This document shows, one piece after another, positions 44,185 through 53,556 of a stretch of 64,000 nucleotides of DNA. Below the pieces are notes generated by a model. It saw only the letters and a program-made list of their open reading frames with translations, had not been told where the DNA came from and ran no database searches. Numbering within the stretch: the first letter of the stretch is position 1; every line of letters begins with the position of its first letter. The stretch lies in assembly GCF_029892425.1 (NCBI RefSeq), contig NZ_JARXWB010000005.1, positions 248,001-312,000 of the forward strand, written 5' to 3'. The DNA is from Bradyrhizobium sp. BR13661. GTDB taxonomy: Bacteria > Pseudomonadota > Alphaproteobacteria > Rhizobiales > Xanthobacteraceae. Made by a program: the position numbers and the translations under genes.

Positions 44185-45392
44185 CGGAACCAGAAGAGGC
44201 GTCCGGACGGCGGGATCGGCTCGGGCGGGCGTGGCCGCTTCGGACGCGGCGGTTTTGGCGGAGGCTCGGCAGACGAAGTCGTCTCAGCAGCCGGCGCGGC
44301 CTCACCTCCTGCCACCTTCACCGACAGCAGCAGATTCGACTCGTGCATCCGCCAGCGATAGCCGACGCCGAAATCGATCGGCTGGGCGCGCGTGAACAAT
44401 TCGGCATAGCGCTCCTGATAGCGGCCGGGGAATTCGCCGATCGGGCCGAGATAGCGGCCGAACGGGAAGAAACGCCACTGCCGCGAATTGTAGTTGGCAA
44501 GCGGAATACCGGAATCGTCCTGGATGATGGTCGCGCTGTTGGCGAGCAGCCAGTCGCGGGCGACGGTGAAATTGCCGGCATGGAGGAGATACGATGCGCT
44601 CTTGATCAGGCTGTTGCCGGGTCCGAGCGTCTCGCAGAATTTCAGGAAGCCGGCCGCGCGAGCTCCGGAATTGGAGAGATCGGTCGAGAAATAATACAGC
44701 GTGCGCGCCTCGCCGTCCGCGCCTGCAAAGGTGATGCGGGCGCCGCGCGTCGCATTTGGTCCGGGATTGTCATTGCCGTAGTGCACCCCGCCCTTGTCGT
44801 CGAGCGCAACTATCTCGACATTGCGGATGGTCTTGCCGGATCGCGCCAGGAACACGTAAAGAATCGGCAAGGTTCCGTTGACCTGGTTGGTGTGCAGGTC
44901 GACCTTCATCTGCTTGGTGATGAAGAAGGAAAAGCTCAGGATTGAGCCGAGCGAGCGCTCGACATTGTAGAGCGCGGCATCGACCGAACCGCGCGAGAGC
45001 CTGGTCAGATCAGGCACCCCGCCGACGGGCTCGAGCGCCCCGAGTACATAGGTGCTGGCCTTGGAATAGAAGGCGTTGGCGTAGAGGAAATCCGGACCGC
45101 TGAACAAATAGAACATCGTCGGCCGGGGCGCGGCGAGATTGACGTCGGACCAGTTCCGGATCTTCGATATCTGCCGCTGCTCAAGCTGGGCGAAAGCGCC
45201 GTCGAAGAATTTTGCGTGATGCTGCCAGGACGGATCCTTGGTGAGCGGCACGAGCGGCGAGTCCGCCGATGGCTGCATGCCCGCAAGGAAGCGCGCGGTG
45301 TCGTCGAATGTGACCTCGGCCGCACGCACGGACGAGATGGCCGCAGCCAGCAGGACAAGAGCGACGGCCGCAAATCTTATGGGTCGAAACAT
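44181..45392 (-). CDS. Exported hypothetical protein paired with the APC permease
   Basis: The 403-residue protein starts MFRPIRFAAVALVLLAAAIS with a signal peptide cut after VRA-AEV. The mature protein is soluble, with a Pro/Lys/Arg-rich tail (PPPKPPRPKRPRPPEP). No catalytic motif is recognised. The start lies 2 nt after the permease stop codon, so the two are co-translated; the long open frame beyond 45392 is antisense-free but lies within the permease gene in another frame. A role with the permease is inference. Confidence 0.75.
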   Translation of the reverse strand: MFRPIRFAAVALVLLAAAISSVRAAEVTFDDTARFLAGMQPSADSPLVPLTKDPSWQHHAKFFDGAFAQLEQRQISKIRNWSDVNLAAPRPTMFYLFSGPDFLYANAFYSKASTYVLGALEPVGGVPDLTRLSRGSVDAALYNVERSLGSILSFSFFITKQMKVDLHTNQVNGTLPILYVFLARSGKTIRNVEIVALDDKGGVHYGNDNPGPNATRGARITFAGADGEARTLYYFSTDLSNSGARAAGFLKFCETLGPGNSLIKSASYLLHAGNFTVARDWLLANSATIIQDDSGIPLANYNSRQWRFFPFGRYLGPIGEFPGRYQERYAELFTRAQPIDFGVGYRWRMHESNLLLSVKVAGGEAAPAAETTSSAEPPPKPPRPKRPRPPEPIPPSGRLFWFR

Positions 45393-45394
45393 GT

Positions 45395-46759
45395 CTATTC
45401 GCGATTGTGTGAATTGGCAGCGGCGACCGGCCGCCTGCGGAAAATGGCATAAATCAACAGGCCGGCGAGCATGACCAGCATCCCCGACAGCGACTGCACG
45501 GGCCGCTCGGTCAAGAGGTAGTACATCATGAACGCGGTCACGAGCAGGAAGATCAAAGGCGTGAACGGGTATCCCCATGCGCGATAGGGCCTTGGCAGGT
45601 CGGGATCGGTGATACGCAGCTTGATAACACCAGCGACCGTGAAGAACGAGCAGAATAAAAGCGCGAACTGGATGAAGTCGAGCACCGCCTCGAAGCTGCG
45701 CGTGAACAGCAGCAGGTTCGAGACCGCAAGCTGAAACAGGATGGCATAGGCCGGCGCACCGCTGGTCGACTTGCGCGAGAACACGCGCAGCGCCGGGATG
45801 TCCTCCCCCATCGTCATCATCACACGCGGACCGATCCACATCATCGCGCTGATCGAGGAAATCAGCCCGACGCAGATCATGGCGCCGACGATCCGGCCGC
45901 CGAGGCTACCGAAGATGGCGCTGCCGGCGACGCTGGCAACGTCGAGCTGGCCGGCCAGCGCACTGATGGGCGTCGCGTAAAGAAACACCGCATTGAGCGC
46001 GACATACAGCACCAGCACGATCAGCGTGCCCGCGAGCAGCGCGCGCGGCAGGCTCTGCTGCGGCGTATTCATCTCGCCGATGATGTAGGTCGCCGCATTC
46101 CAGCCCGAGAACGAATACATCACGAAGACGAGCCCGATCGCGAAGGGCGCACTGGCGATGTGGGCGAGATCGCCGGCGTGAGGCGCAAAGGAGATCGGCT
46201 GCGGCGTGCCGATGATGAAGCCGGCAACGAGGAAAGCGACGATCAGCACGACCTTGAGGATGGTCGAGATCAGCTGGAAGGTCGAGGAGTGCCTGACGCC
46301 GGTCAATTGAATGATCGAGACCAGCCAGACCACACCGATCGCGAGCGGAATCGGCGGCGCCGCGGGTACGACGGACTTGGCGTATTCGCCGAAAGCCATG
46401 GCCGCGAGCGCCACCGGCGCTGCGAAGCCGACCGTCGCCGAGACCCAACCGGCCAGAAAACCGAAGGCCGGATGATAGGCGCGGCCGAGGAAATTATACT
46501 CGCCGCTCGAGCGCGGAAACATCGCGCCAAGCTCGCTATAGGAGAACACGCCGCACAGCGCGACGATACCGCCGACGGTCCAGAGCGAGAGGATTGAGAA
46601 TCCCGAGGGGATGTCCTTGACCTGGAAGCCGAGGCTGGTGAAGACGCCGACCCCGATCATGTCGGCGACGACGATGGCGGTTGCAACCAGAACGGAAACT
46701 CCGGAGCCGCCGGTCAGCCGCCCGATCCAGGGCGCGGTTCCCGCATCTGATGCCGTCAT
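45395..46759 (-). CDS. APC-family amino-acid permease
   Basis: The 454-residue protein has twelve hydrophobic segments and begins the transport core with VADMIGVGVFTSLGF, the unwound first helix of APC transporters. Other hallmarks are SYSELGAMFPRSSGEYNFLG and MYSFSGWNAATYIIGEM. It would import or exchange an amino acid or related compound. TAAGGA precedes the ATG. It is followed without a gap by the exported protein gene. Confidence 0.93.
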   Translation of the reverse strand: MTASDAGTAPWIGRLTGGSGVSVLVATAIVVADMIGVGVFTSLGFQVKDIPSGFSILSLWTVGGIVALCGVFSYSELGAMFPRSSGEYNFLGRAYHPAFGFLAGWVSATVGFAAPVALAAMAFGEYAKSVVPAAPPIPLAIGVVWLVSIIQLTGVRHSSTFQLISTILKVVLIVAFLVAGFIIGTPQPISFAPHAGDLAHIASAPFAIGLVFVMYSFSGWNAATYIIGEMNTPQQSLPRALLAGTLIVLVLYVALNAVFLYATPISALAGQLDVASVAGSAIFGSLGGRIVGAMICVGLISSISAMMWIGPRVMMTMGEDIPALRVFSRKSTSGAPAYAILFQLAVSNLLLFTRSFEAVLDFIQFALLFCSFFTVAGVIKLRITDPDLPRPYRAWGYPFTPLIFLLVTAFMMYYLLTERPVQSLSGMLVMLAGLLIYAIFRRRPVAAANSHNRE

Positions 46760-47093
46760 CTGGGTCCTTAGCCTCAGGCGTCGAGCCTCGTGGGAGGCAT
46801 CGTGCAGATTGCTGCAGTCAATTCAAGCAGGGTTAACAAGGGTTAAATGAGGCGGCGAAAATAGGTAATTAGCCACCTTCCACGCCCCCTTTTGGGCAAT
46901 AAACCCGTAGTCGTCCGCGGAAATGCGCGCGCCCCTCCCACAATCGCGACACGATTGCGTGGTCTTTTTTGAGCGTTCCGGATGTGGGGAAGTTTCTCCG
47001 GACGCTTAACGTCGCCTAAACGCCAGTCGGCTCAATTGTTTCAAAGATTGCCGATGGTTCGTGACTTGGTTCGTCACTTGGGGTCATGGGTGG
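46760..47093. other. Intergenic region with a possible small-RNA terminator
   Basis: No gene is convincing in these 334 bp. CCACAATCG (46938-46946) pairs with CGATT-GC-GTGG (46952-46962) with a 2-nt bulge, followed by TCTTTTTT, resembling a plus-strand terminator although no annotated gene lies upstream on that strand. Two GGGTTAA copies occur at 46830-46846. Confidence 0.4.
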
Positions 47094-48428
47094 ATGGTCG
47101 GGGCCGTTCCGAATTTGAAAGCAGACACGCGTGCTGACCGGACCAAAGCGTCCGGCGCACGCGGTCGTGCGCTTCGGATCGCTCTGATCTCAGGCTTGGT
47201 GCCGCTGTCGCTGTCTCTGGTTCAATGCGGCCAGTCGCCCAATCCGACGGCGCTGGCAGCGAGCTCGCAGGCCAACGTGCAGGTTGTTGCCAAGACCAGC
47301 CAGCGCACCGCCAATCAAGTGGCCAGCGGCGACACGTTCGAGGATCGTTTCCCTGCCCCGCAGTTCAAGGAGCGCTTCCCGTCGCCGAGCGAAAGTCTCC
47401 TGCAACGGCAGATGTCGGACTTCTCGCCCAAGCGCGCCGTGCAGCAGCAGCCGGAGCAAGCCCCCTACAGGGTCGCCTCGCTCGCGCCGCAGGTCCCCTA
47501 TCAGCGTCCGCCGCGTGAGGACCTGACGACGCTCGTCAGCATGAAGTCGTCGGCCTTCCCCTATTTCGGCAACAACCCCGCCTCCGACGCGCCGTTCCTC
47601 AACATCTCCAAGGGCGATCGCCGCGGTCACCGCAGCTATTCGGGCCGCGTGTTCTGGCAGGACGAGACCTACAACGACAGCCGCGTGCTGGTGCATGTCC
47701 CCGAACATTTCGACGTGCGCAAGCCGGGCGTAATCGTGGTGTTCTTCCACGGCAACGGCGCGACGCTTGCGCGCGACGTGCGCGACCGGCAGCTGGTGCC
47801 GCAGCAGATTACAGATTCCGGCGCCAATGCCGTACTGCTTGCACCGCAGATGGCGGTCGATGCCGCCGATTCCAGCGCCGGAAAATTCTGGCAGCCGGGC
47901 GGCCTCAAGCGCTTCATGGACGAGTCGGCAAATCACCTCGCGCAGCTGACCGGCGATCCCAACAGCGTGCGCGCCTTTGCCAACATGCCGATCGTGATCG
48001 TCGGCTACAGCGGCGGCTTCCTGCCGACCGCCTGGAGCCTCGAGGTCGGCGGCATCAGCGATCGCGTCCGCGGCGTCGTGCTGCTCGATGCGGTCTATGG
48101 TGAAATGGACAAGTTCGCGTCCTGGATCGAGAGCCACCGCTCGGGCTTCTTCGTCAGCTCCTATACTCATTACACCGCGCGGCGGGACCACGAGTTGATG
48201 AGCATGCTGAGACAAAAAGGCATCGCTGTCTCCGAGGACATGGATGGGCCGTTGCGTCCGGGCAGCGTCGTGTTCGTCGAGACCGGCGACGGCATTACCC
48301 ACCGCGACTACGTCAATCGCGCGTGGACGCAGTACCCGCTCAAGGACGTGCTGGTGAAGATGTCGGCAACGCCGGCGCTGGCGTTGACGCGCGTTGCTAC
48401 CACCAGCTCGCCCGGATCGAATCGTTAG
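47094..48428 (+). CDS. Exported alpha/beta-hydrolase-like protein
   Basis: The 444-residue protein has a hydrophobic segment (ALISGLVPLSLSLVQC, about residues 32-47) that serves as signal or anchor; the Cys after it is not a good lipobox (Gln at -1). A low-complexity linker reaches residue 130. The hydrolase core shows VVFFHGNGATLA (oxyanion) and VGYSGGFLPTAW (Ser nucleophile). The start is uncertain: ATG 47094 is chosen, GTG 47061 is in frame. Substrate unknown. Confidence 0.72.
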   Translation: MVGAVPNLKADTRADRTKASGARGRALRIALISGLVPLSLSLVQCGQSPNPTALAASSQANVQVVAKTSQRTANQVASGDTFEDRFPAPQFKERFPSPSESLLQRQMSDFSPKRAVQQQPEQAPYRVASLAPQVPYQRPPREDLTTLVSMKSSAFPYFGNNPASDAPFLNISKGDRRGHRSYSGRVFWQDETYNDSRVLVHVPEHFDVRKPGVIVVFFHGNGATLARDVRDRQLVPQQITDSGANAVLLAPQMAVDAADSSAGKFWQPGGLKRFMDESANHLAQLTGDPNSVRAFANMPIVIVGYSGGFLPTAWSLEVGGISDRVRGVVLLDAVYGEMDKFASWIESHRSGFFVSSYTHYTARRDHELMSMLRQKGIAVSEDMDGPLRPGSVVFVETGDGITHRDYVNRAWTQYPLKDVLVKMSATPALALTRVATTSSPGSNR

Positions 48429-48599
48429 GCTGGATTTTGCGCCCGCCGGTGTTTCGCTGCGTTGGCTGTAATTCAATCAGACTCTGATCAAAATGTGATG
48501 TTGATGGCCGATAATTCCCGGCAGCCGCCGGATTGCTTCCGCTGGCCACGATCATAACTTGCCGATCAAGTTGAAATTGGAATTCTGCGGGGACGAGCT

Positions 48600-48926
48600 T
48601 TGCGTCAGGGACTGTACAAGGTCGACTTCCACACCGTTCATGGTACCGGCTGCGGCGTCGTCTACGTCACGGACGGAAAGATGCGCGGCGGCAATTCAGC
48701 CTTCGCCTTCATCGGCACCTACACAGGCCAGGGTGACAGCATCAAGGTCAAGATATCGACCGAGCGCTACAACGACGATCCGTCGTTCAAGGCGCTGTTC
48801 GGCATCGACCGGATCACACTGACGCTCGCCGGCCGCGAGGACGGCGACACGGCCGAGTTCGAAGGCAACGCGCTGCAGTTGCCGGGCGTTGCCTTCAGGG
48901 CGGTGTTGAGCCGGATCGCGGACTAG
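48600..48926 (+). CDS. GrlR-like small protein
   Basis: The 108-residue beta-rich protein begins MRQGLYKVDFHTVHGTGCGVV and contains GKMRGGNSAFAFIGTYTGQGD and ITLTLAGREDGDTAEFEG. This pattern resembles the GrlR family, named for a negative regulator of type III secretion in enterobacteria and shared by small lipocalin-like proteins in rhizobia. The start is TTG 48600 with GGGGA upstream. No secretion genes are in the window. Confidence 0.75.
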   Translation: MRQGLYKVDFHTVHGTGCGVVYVTDGKMRGGNSAFAFIGTYTGQGDSIKVKISTERYNDDPSFKALFGIDRITLTLAGREDGDTAEFEGNALQLPGVAFRAVLSRIAD

Positions 48927-48956
48927 ACGTCCGCTCCTCAACTCAGCTCCTGATCA

Positions 48957-49346
48957 TCAGGTTTTGGGCAGCTTCGGAATGCTCTCGGCAAAGCCGTTGA
49001 AGCAGGCCAGGCGCTCGTCCTCTTCCTTGAAGAAACGGCAATCGGCGTAGCCCTTGGCCTTGGCCGGCTTCGGCTTGGGCGTCGGCGCGATGATGGCGTC
49101 GTAGCAGTTGAGCCGGTCCTTGGTGCCATCTTCGGTGTCGAGGCAGGCCTGCAGCCGGGCTGCGACCGACTGGGGCTTGCCCTTCGGCGCCGCGGTCGGC
49201 TTGGCAGCCGCCTCCTTGGTCCCCGTCTTGGTCCCCTTGGGCTTGACCTGCACCAGCGGCTTGTCCCCCACCATCGGTGGCTTGTCGGTTTGCGCAAACG
49301 CGGCAGTCGAAACGAGCACCGCGGCAACCGCCAGAATCATCCTCAT
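48957..49346 (-). CDS. Exported Lys/Pro-rich hypothetical protein
   Basis: The 129-residue protein starts MRMILAVAAVLVSTAAFAQ, a signal peptide, followed by a basic Lys/Pro/Ala region. The C-terminal half has paired Cys segments (ACLDTEDGTKDRLNCYD and CRFFKEEDERLACFN), suggesting two disulphides. ATG 49346 is preferred; TTG 49355 is in frame. I do not know its function. It is convergent with the GrlR-like gene, with 30 nt between stops. Confidence 0.7.
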   Translation of the reverse strand: MRMILAVAAVLVSTAAFAQTDKPPMVGDKPLVQVKPKGTKTGTKEAAAKPTAAPKGKPQSVAARLQACLDTEDGTKDRLNCYDAIIAPTPKPKPAKAKGYADCRFFKEEDERLACFNGFAESIPKLPKT

Positions 49347-49434
49347 TTCAGTCAACTCTCTTTGGTCCCCATCACCGGCCTTCTAGCGCTCTCCCGCGCC
49401 GTTTGCCAAGCGCCTTGCGGATAGGAGGCCGGGT

Positions 49435-50607
49435 TCAGGCCGGGCTGACAGTCGCCCGCCGGGACCCGCTCAGAACCACCAGGATCAGTGCCAGGACCAC
49501 GAAGCCGACGGCCACGAAGCCGACGCTGTGCAGCCATTCGCGGGCAAAAAACAGGCCGCCGACGGCCGAGCCGATGGCCTGGCCGATATAGAGGACCGAG
49601 GTATTGAGCGCGACAGTTGCGGGTGCCAGCGGCGGCGCCGCCGCCACCAGTCGCACCTGCTGCATTGAATTGGTCGAGGCAAAACCCAGTCCCCAGATCG
49701 CAACCGCGACCGCCATCGGCACAAGGGTGCCCGCACCCAGCGCCCACCCGGCGATCCCCGCCAGTAACAGGCACGTGAACAGCAGCGAAGTCCGGTACGG
49801 CCCCCATGTGTCGACGATACGGCTCGCGACGACGACGCCCAGAAAACCGCACACGCCGTAAATCGCGAACACCATGCCGATCGCATCCGGACTCGCGTCA
49901 GTGAGCTTCTTGAGCAGTGGACCCATGAAGGTGAACACCGCGAACTGACCGGACATCTGCAGCATCGTGATCACAAGCAGCAGCCTGATCGTTCCACTGC
50001 GGCCGACCGCGCTCCAGGTCTTCAAATCAACCGGCGTGCCCGTCAAGCCGGCCGGCAGGCGGACCAGCAGCAACAGGAAGCTGATGCAGCCGAGCGCGCC
50101 GATCGTGCCATAGGTGGCGCGCCAGCCATAGCGACTGGCGATGAAGGTGATCAGCGGAAGGCCGACGGCGGCAGCCAGCGACCAGCCGAGGAAGAGGTAG
50201 GCAATCGTGCTGCCGCGCCGCTCCGCCGGCACGATCAGCGCTGCCGTGCCGGCAGCCTGCGGCGTGTAGAGCGCGCCGACGGCCAGCATCATCAGGCGGA
50301 TGATGAGGAGGCTTGCGTAATCGGGCGCAAAGGCCGAGGCGATATTGCCAAGGGCGAGCACCGCAAGCGTGGTCGTGAGCAACATCCGCCGTTCGATGCG
50401 GCTGGTCAGCCACGCGGTCAGTGGCGAGCCGATGCACAGCGTGATCGCGCCAAAGGTGATGAGGAGCCCGGCCGCATGGATGCTGATCCCGAGCCCCGTC
50501 GACAATTCCGGCAGCATGCCAGCCGGCGCCAGTACCGAGCAGCCGGTGACGAGATTGCCAAGCATCAGGGCGGTTGCGGTGAAACGGCCGGCGCGGGGAT
50601 ATTCCAT
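49435..50607 (-). CDS. MFS exporter, arabinose-efflux/DHA1-like
   Basis: The 390-residue protein has twelve hydrophobic segments in two halves. It shows the loop motif SPLTAWLTSRIERR and VPAERRGSTIAYLFLGWSLAAAVGLPL, typical of the drug:H+ and sugar efflux group. The start at ATG 50607 (MEYPRAGRF) is the first Met before the first membrane segment. The frame is open far upstream, antisense to thrS and later genes, but that part has no protein character. Confidence 0.9.
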   Translation of the reverse strand: MEYPRAGRFTATALMLGNLVTGCSVLAPAGMLPELSTGLGISIHAAGLLITFGAITLCIGSPLTAWLTSRIERRMLLTTTLAVLALGNIASAFAPDYASLLIIRLMMLAVGALYTPQAAGTAALIVPAERRGSTIAYLFLGWSLAAAVGLPLITFIASRYGWRATYGTIGALGCISFLLLLVRLPAGLTGTPVDLKTWSAVGRSGTIRLLLVITMLQMSGQFAVFTFMGPLLKKLTDASPDAIGMVFAIYGVCGFLGVVVASRIVDTWGPYRTSLLFTCLLLAGIAGWALGAGTLVPMAVAVAIWGLGFASTNSMQQVRLVAAAPPLAPATVALNTSVLYIGQAIGSAVGGLFFAREWLHSVGFVAVGFVVLALILVVLSGSRRATVSPA

Positions 50608-50793
50608 GCAGCTGCATGTAGAGCAGGCCAGCGGCCGGATAAAGGGCACAGCTCGAAATAGTTGGCGCGCCGCCTGCGCTTTTGCCAGCCACTTTCTTGG
50701 AAATGCCGGATTGCGCAGGCCGAATCGCCTGATATATCGCTCGTTCCCGCTTACCTGCGCTCGTTCGCAGGAGTGAGCCTCAGGAGAAAAGCA

Positions 50794-52836
50794 ATGTCCG
50801 ATGACCGCAAGTCCGAATCCGGCTTCCAATACAGCCTCAGCAACCTGAAGCCCGTGACCCCCGCAGCCAAAGTCACCCTCACCTTCCCCGACGGCGCCCA
50901 GCGCCAATATGACAAGAGCATTACCGGCCTCGAGATCGCCAAGGGCATCTCGCCCTCGCTGGCCAAGCGCACCGTGGCGATGGCGCTCGACGGTGAGCTC
51001 GTCGACCTCAACGATCCTATCGAAGCCGATGCGAAGATCGAGCTCGTCAATCGCGACGATCCGCGCGCGCTCGAGCTGATCCGCCACGACTGCGCGCACG
51101 TGCTGGCCGAAGCAATGCAATCGCTGTGGCCGGGCACGCAGGTCACCATCGGCCCGGTGATCGAGAACGGCTTCTATTACGACTTCTTCCGCAACGAGCC
51201 GTTCACGCCGGACGATTTTGCCGCGATCGAGAAGAAGATGCGCGAGATCATCGCACGTGACAAACCGTTCACCAAGGAAGTCTGGGACCGCGAGAAAACA
51301 AAACAGGTGTTCCGCGACAAGGGCGAGGCCTTCAAGGTCGAGCTGGTCGACGCCATTCCCGGCAGCGAGCCGATCAAGATCTATTACCAGGGCGACTGGT
51401 TCGATCTCTGCCGCGGCCCGCACATGACTTCGACCGGCAAGGTCGGAGGCGCCTTCAAGCTGATGAAGGTGGCCGGCGCCTATTGGCGCGGCGACAGCAA
51501 CAACCCGATGCTGACGCGCATCTACGGCACCGCCTTCGCCAAGCAAGAGGACCTCGACGCTTACCTGAAGCAGATCGAGGAAGCCGAGAAGCGCGACCAT
51601 CGCAAGCTCGGACGCGAGCTCGACCTCTTCCATTTCCAGGAGGAAGGTCCTGGTGTCGTGTTCTGGCATCCGAAGGGCTGGACGATTTTCCAGCAGTTGA
51701 TCGCCTACATGCGCCGCCGCCTGACCGGCGATTACAGCGAGGTCAACGCGCCGCAGATCCTCGACAAGGTGCTGTGGGAGACCTCGGGCCACTGGGGCTG
51801 GTATCGCGAGAACATGTTCGCGGCGCAATCGGCCGGCGACGAGGCCGAGGACAAGCGCTGGTTTGCGCTGAAGCCGATGAACTGCCCCGGTCACGTGCAG
51901 ATCTTCAAGCACGGCCTGAAGAGCTACCGCGACCTCCCCTTGCGCCTCGCCGAGTTCGGCGTTGTGCATCGTTACGAGCCGTCGGGTGCCATGCACGGGT
52001 TGATGCGCGTGCGCGGCTTCACCCAGGACGACGCTCACATCTTCTGCACCGAGGACCAGCTCGCCGAGGAATGCCTGAAGATCAACGATCTGATCCTGTC
52101 GACCTATGCTGACTTCGGCTTCACCGGCGATCTCACCGTCAAGCTCTCGACCCGGCCGGACAAGCGCGTTGGCACGGATGCGATGTGGGATCACGCCGAG
52201 CGCGTGATGGCGACGGTGCTGCGCGAGATCCAGTCGCAGAACAACCACATCAAGACCGAGATCAACCCGGGCGAAGGCGCGTTCTACGGGCCGAAGTTCG
52301 AATACGTGCTGCGCGATGCCATCGGCCGCGACTGGCAGTGCGGCACCACGCAGGTCGACTTCAACCTGCCGGAGCGGTTCGGTGCGTTCTACATCGACCA
52401 TGACGGCGGCAAGAAACCGCCTGTCATGGTGCACCGTGCGATCTGCGGTTCGATGGAGCGCTACATCGGCATCCTGATCGAGCACTATGCCGGCAACTTC
52501 CCGCTCTGGCTCTCGCCGGTGCAGGCGGTGGTCACGACCATCACCTCGGAAGGCGACGAATACGCCAAGGTGGTGCTGGAGCAGGCGCGGCGCGCCGGGC
52601 TTCGGGTCGAGATCGACCTGCGTAACGAAAAGATCAACTACAAGGTCCGCGAGCACTCGCTGGCGAAGATTCCGGCGCTGCTCGTGGTCGGCAAGAAAGA
52701 GGCTGAGTCGCATTCGGTCTCGGTCCGCCGGCTCGGCAGCGATGGCCAGAAGGTGATGACGACGGAGGAGGCCATAGCCGCCCTCGTCGACGAGGCGACC
52801 CCGCCGGATGTGCGGCGGGTGCGCGGCGCGGCCTGA
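50794..52836 (+). CDS. thrS: Threonyl-tRNA synthetase
   Basis: The 680-residue enzyme charges tRNA-Thr. Domains in order: TGS (residues about 25-85), second additional editing domain with [11 protein letters not shown], class II catalytic core with zinc-binding NCPGHVQIF, motif 2 [21 protein letters not shown] (given in part) and motif 3 [20 protein letters not shown], then the HGTP anticodon-binding domain ([14 protein letters not shown]). CAGGAG precedes ATG 50794. Length is normal. It is a single-copy housekeeping gene with no visible leader peptide. Confidence 0.98.
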   Translation: MSDDRKSESGFQYSLSNLKPVTPAAKVTLTFPDGAQRQYDKSITGLEIAKGISPSLAKRTVAMALDGELVDLNDPIEADAKIELVNRDDPRALELIRHDCAHVLAEAMQSLWPGTQVTIGPVIENGFYYDFFRNEPFTPDDFAAIEKKMREIIARDKPFTKEVWDREKTKQVFRDKGEAFKVELVDAIPGSEPIKIYYQGDWFDLCRGPHMTSTGKVGGAFKLMKVAGAYWRGDSNNPMLTRIYGTAFAKQEDLDAYLKQIEEAEKRDHRKLGRELDLFHFQEEGPGVVFWHPKGWTIFQQLIAYMRRRLTGDYSEVNAPQILDKVLWETSGHWGWYRENMFAAQSAGDEAEDKRWFALKPMNCPGHVQIFKHGLKSYRDLPLRLAEFGVVHRYEPSGAMHGLMRVRGFTQDDAHIFCTEDQLAEECLKINDLILSTYADFGFTGDLTVKLSTRPDKRVGTDAMWDHAERVMATVLREIQSQNNHIKTEINPGEGAFYGPKFEYVLRDAIGRDWQCGTTQVDFNLPERFGAFYIDHDGGKKPPVMVHRAICGSMERYIGILIEHYAGNFPLWLSPVQAVVTTITSEGDEYAKVVLEQARRAGLRVEIDLRNEKINYKVREHSLAKIPALLVVGKKEAESHSVSVRRLGSDGQKVMTTEEAIAALVDEATPPDVRRVRGAA

Positions 52837-52869
52837 TCGTTGAAATCGATCTAAACTCGCTTTCGGTTG

Positions 52870-52904
52870 CGGGCGTGCATGCCTATCTGGGCACGGCACG
52901 CCCG
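52870..52904 (+). promoter_or_regulatory. Stable hairpin between thrS and the nitroreductase gene
   Basis: CGGGCGTGC (52870-52878) pairs with GCACGCCCG (52896-52904), a 9-bp perfect stem whose loop holds a smaller GCC/GGC stem. It lies 25 nt before the next start codon. No T-tract follows, so it is more likely a leader or processing structure than a simple terminator. Confidence 0.45.
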
Positions 52905-52929
52905 ACGACCATCCGAAGAGGACATCGCG

Positions 52930-53493
52930 ATGCCTGACGCCATCGAACTCCTGAAGACCCGCCGCTCGGTCAAGCCGCGTGAGATGACCGGCCCTGGTCC
53001 CTCGCCGGCCGAGCTCGAAACCATTCTCACCATCGGTGCGCGCGTGCCTGACCACGGCAAGCTCGCGCCCTGGCGCTTCATCATTTTCGAAGGCGATGCC
53101 CGGATGCGTGCCGGCGAGGTGATCGCCAAGGTCTTCGCCCGCAAGAATCCCGGCGCTCCCGCCGCCGATATCGAGACCGAGCGCAAGCGCCTGACCGACG
53201 CGCCTCTCGTCATCGGCATCGTCAGCTTCACCAAGCCGCACCCCAAGGTGCCGGCGTGGGAGCAGGAATTGTCGGCCGGCGCCAGCGTCATGAACATCGT
53301 CACGGCCGCGACCGCGCTCGGCTACGGCGCCTGCTGGCTGACCGGCTGGTTCTCGTTCGATCGCGACGTGCTTGATGGCCTCGGCCTCAAGGCGGACGAG
53401 AAACTCGCAGGCCTCGTGCACATCGGCAAACCGACCAAGCCGAGCGAGGATCGTCCGCGACCGGTCCTTTCCGAAATCGTGACCCGTTTCTAA
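52930..53493 (+). CDS. Nitroreductase-family flavoprotein
   Basis: The 187-residue protein belongs to the FMN-dependent nitroreductase fold of the YdjA type. LLKTRRSVKPREM (phosphate-binding Arg-Arg-Ser), GARVPDHGKLAPWRF and GYGACWLTGW are characteristic. It reduces nitro or quinone compounds with NAD(P)H, natural substrate unknown. GAAGAGG precedes ATG 52930, which decides against the frame starting at 52867. Confidence 0.93.
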   Translation: MPDAIELLKTRRSVKPREMTGPGPSPAELETILTIGARVPDHGKLAPWRFIIFEGDARMRAGEVIAKVFARKNPGAPAADIETERKRLTDAPLVIGIVSFTKPHPKVPAWEQELSAGASVMNIVTAATALGYGACWLTGWFSFDRDVLDGLGLKADEKLAGLVHIGKPTKPSEDRPRPVLSEIVTRF

Positions 53494-53556
53494 TCGAAGT
53501 CTTGTTGACGCCCCTGATGTCTTGCGGCTTTGCTCCCTGCGAGGGAGGAAGCCCGG

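Noticed and set aside
46833..46846. CtrA site upstream of the APC permease
   Set aside because: The two TTAA copies are 6 nt apart, not 7, so the spacing does not fit the consensus.
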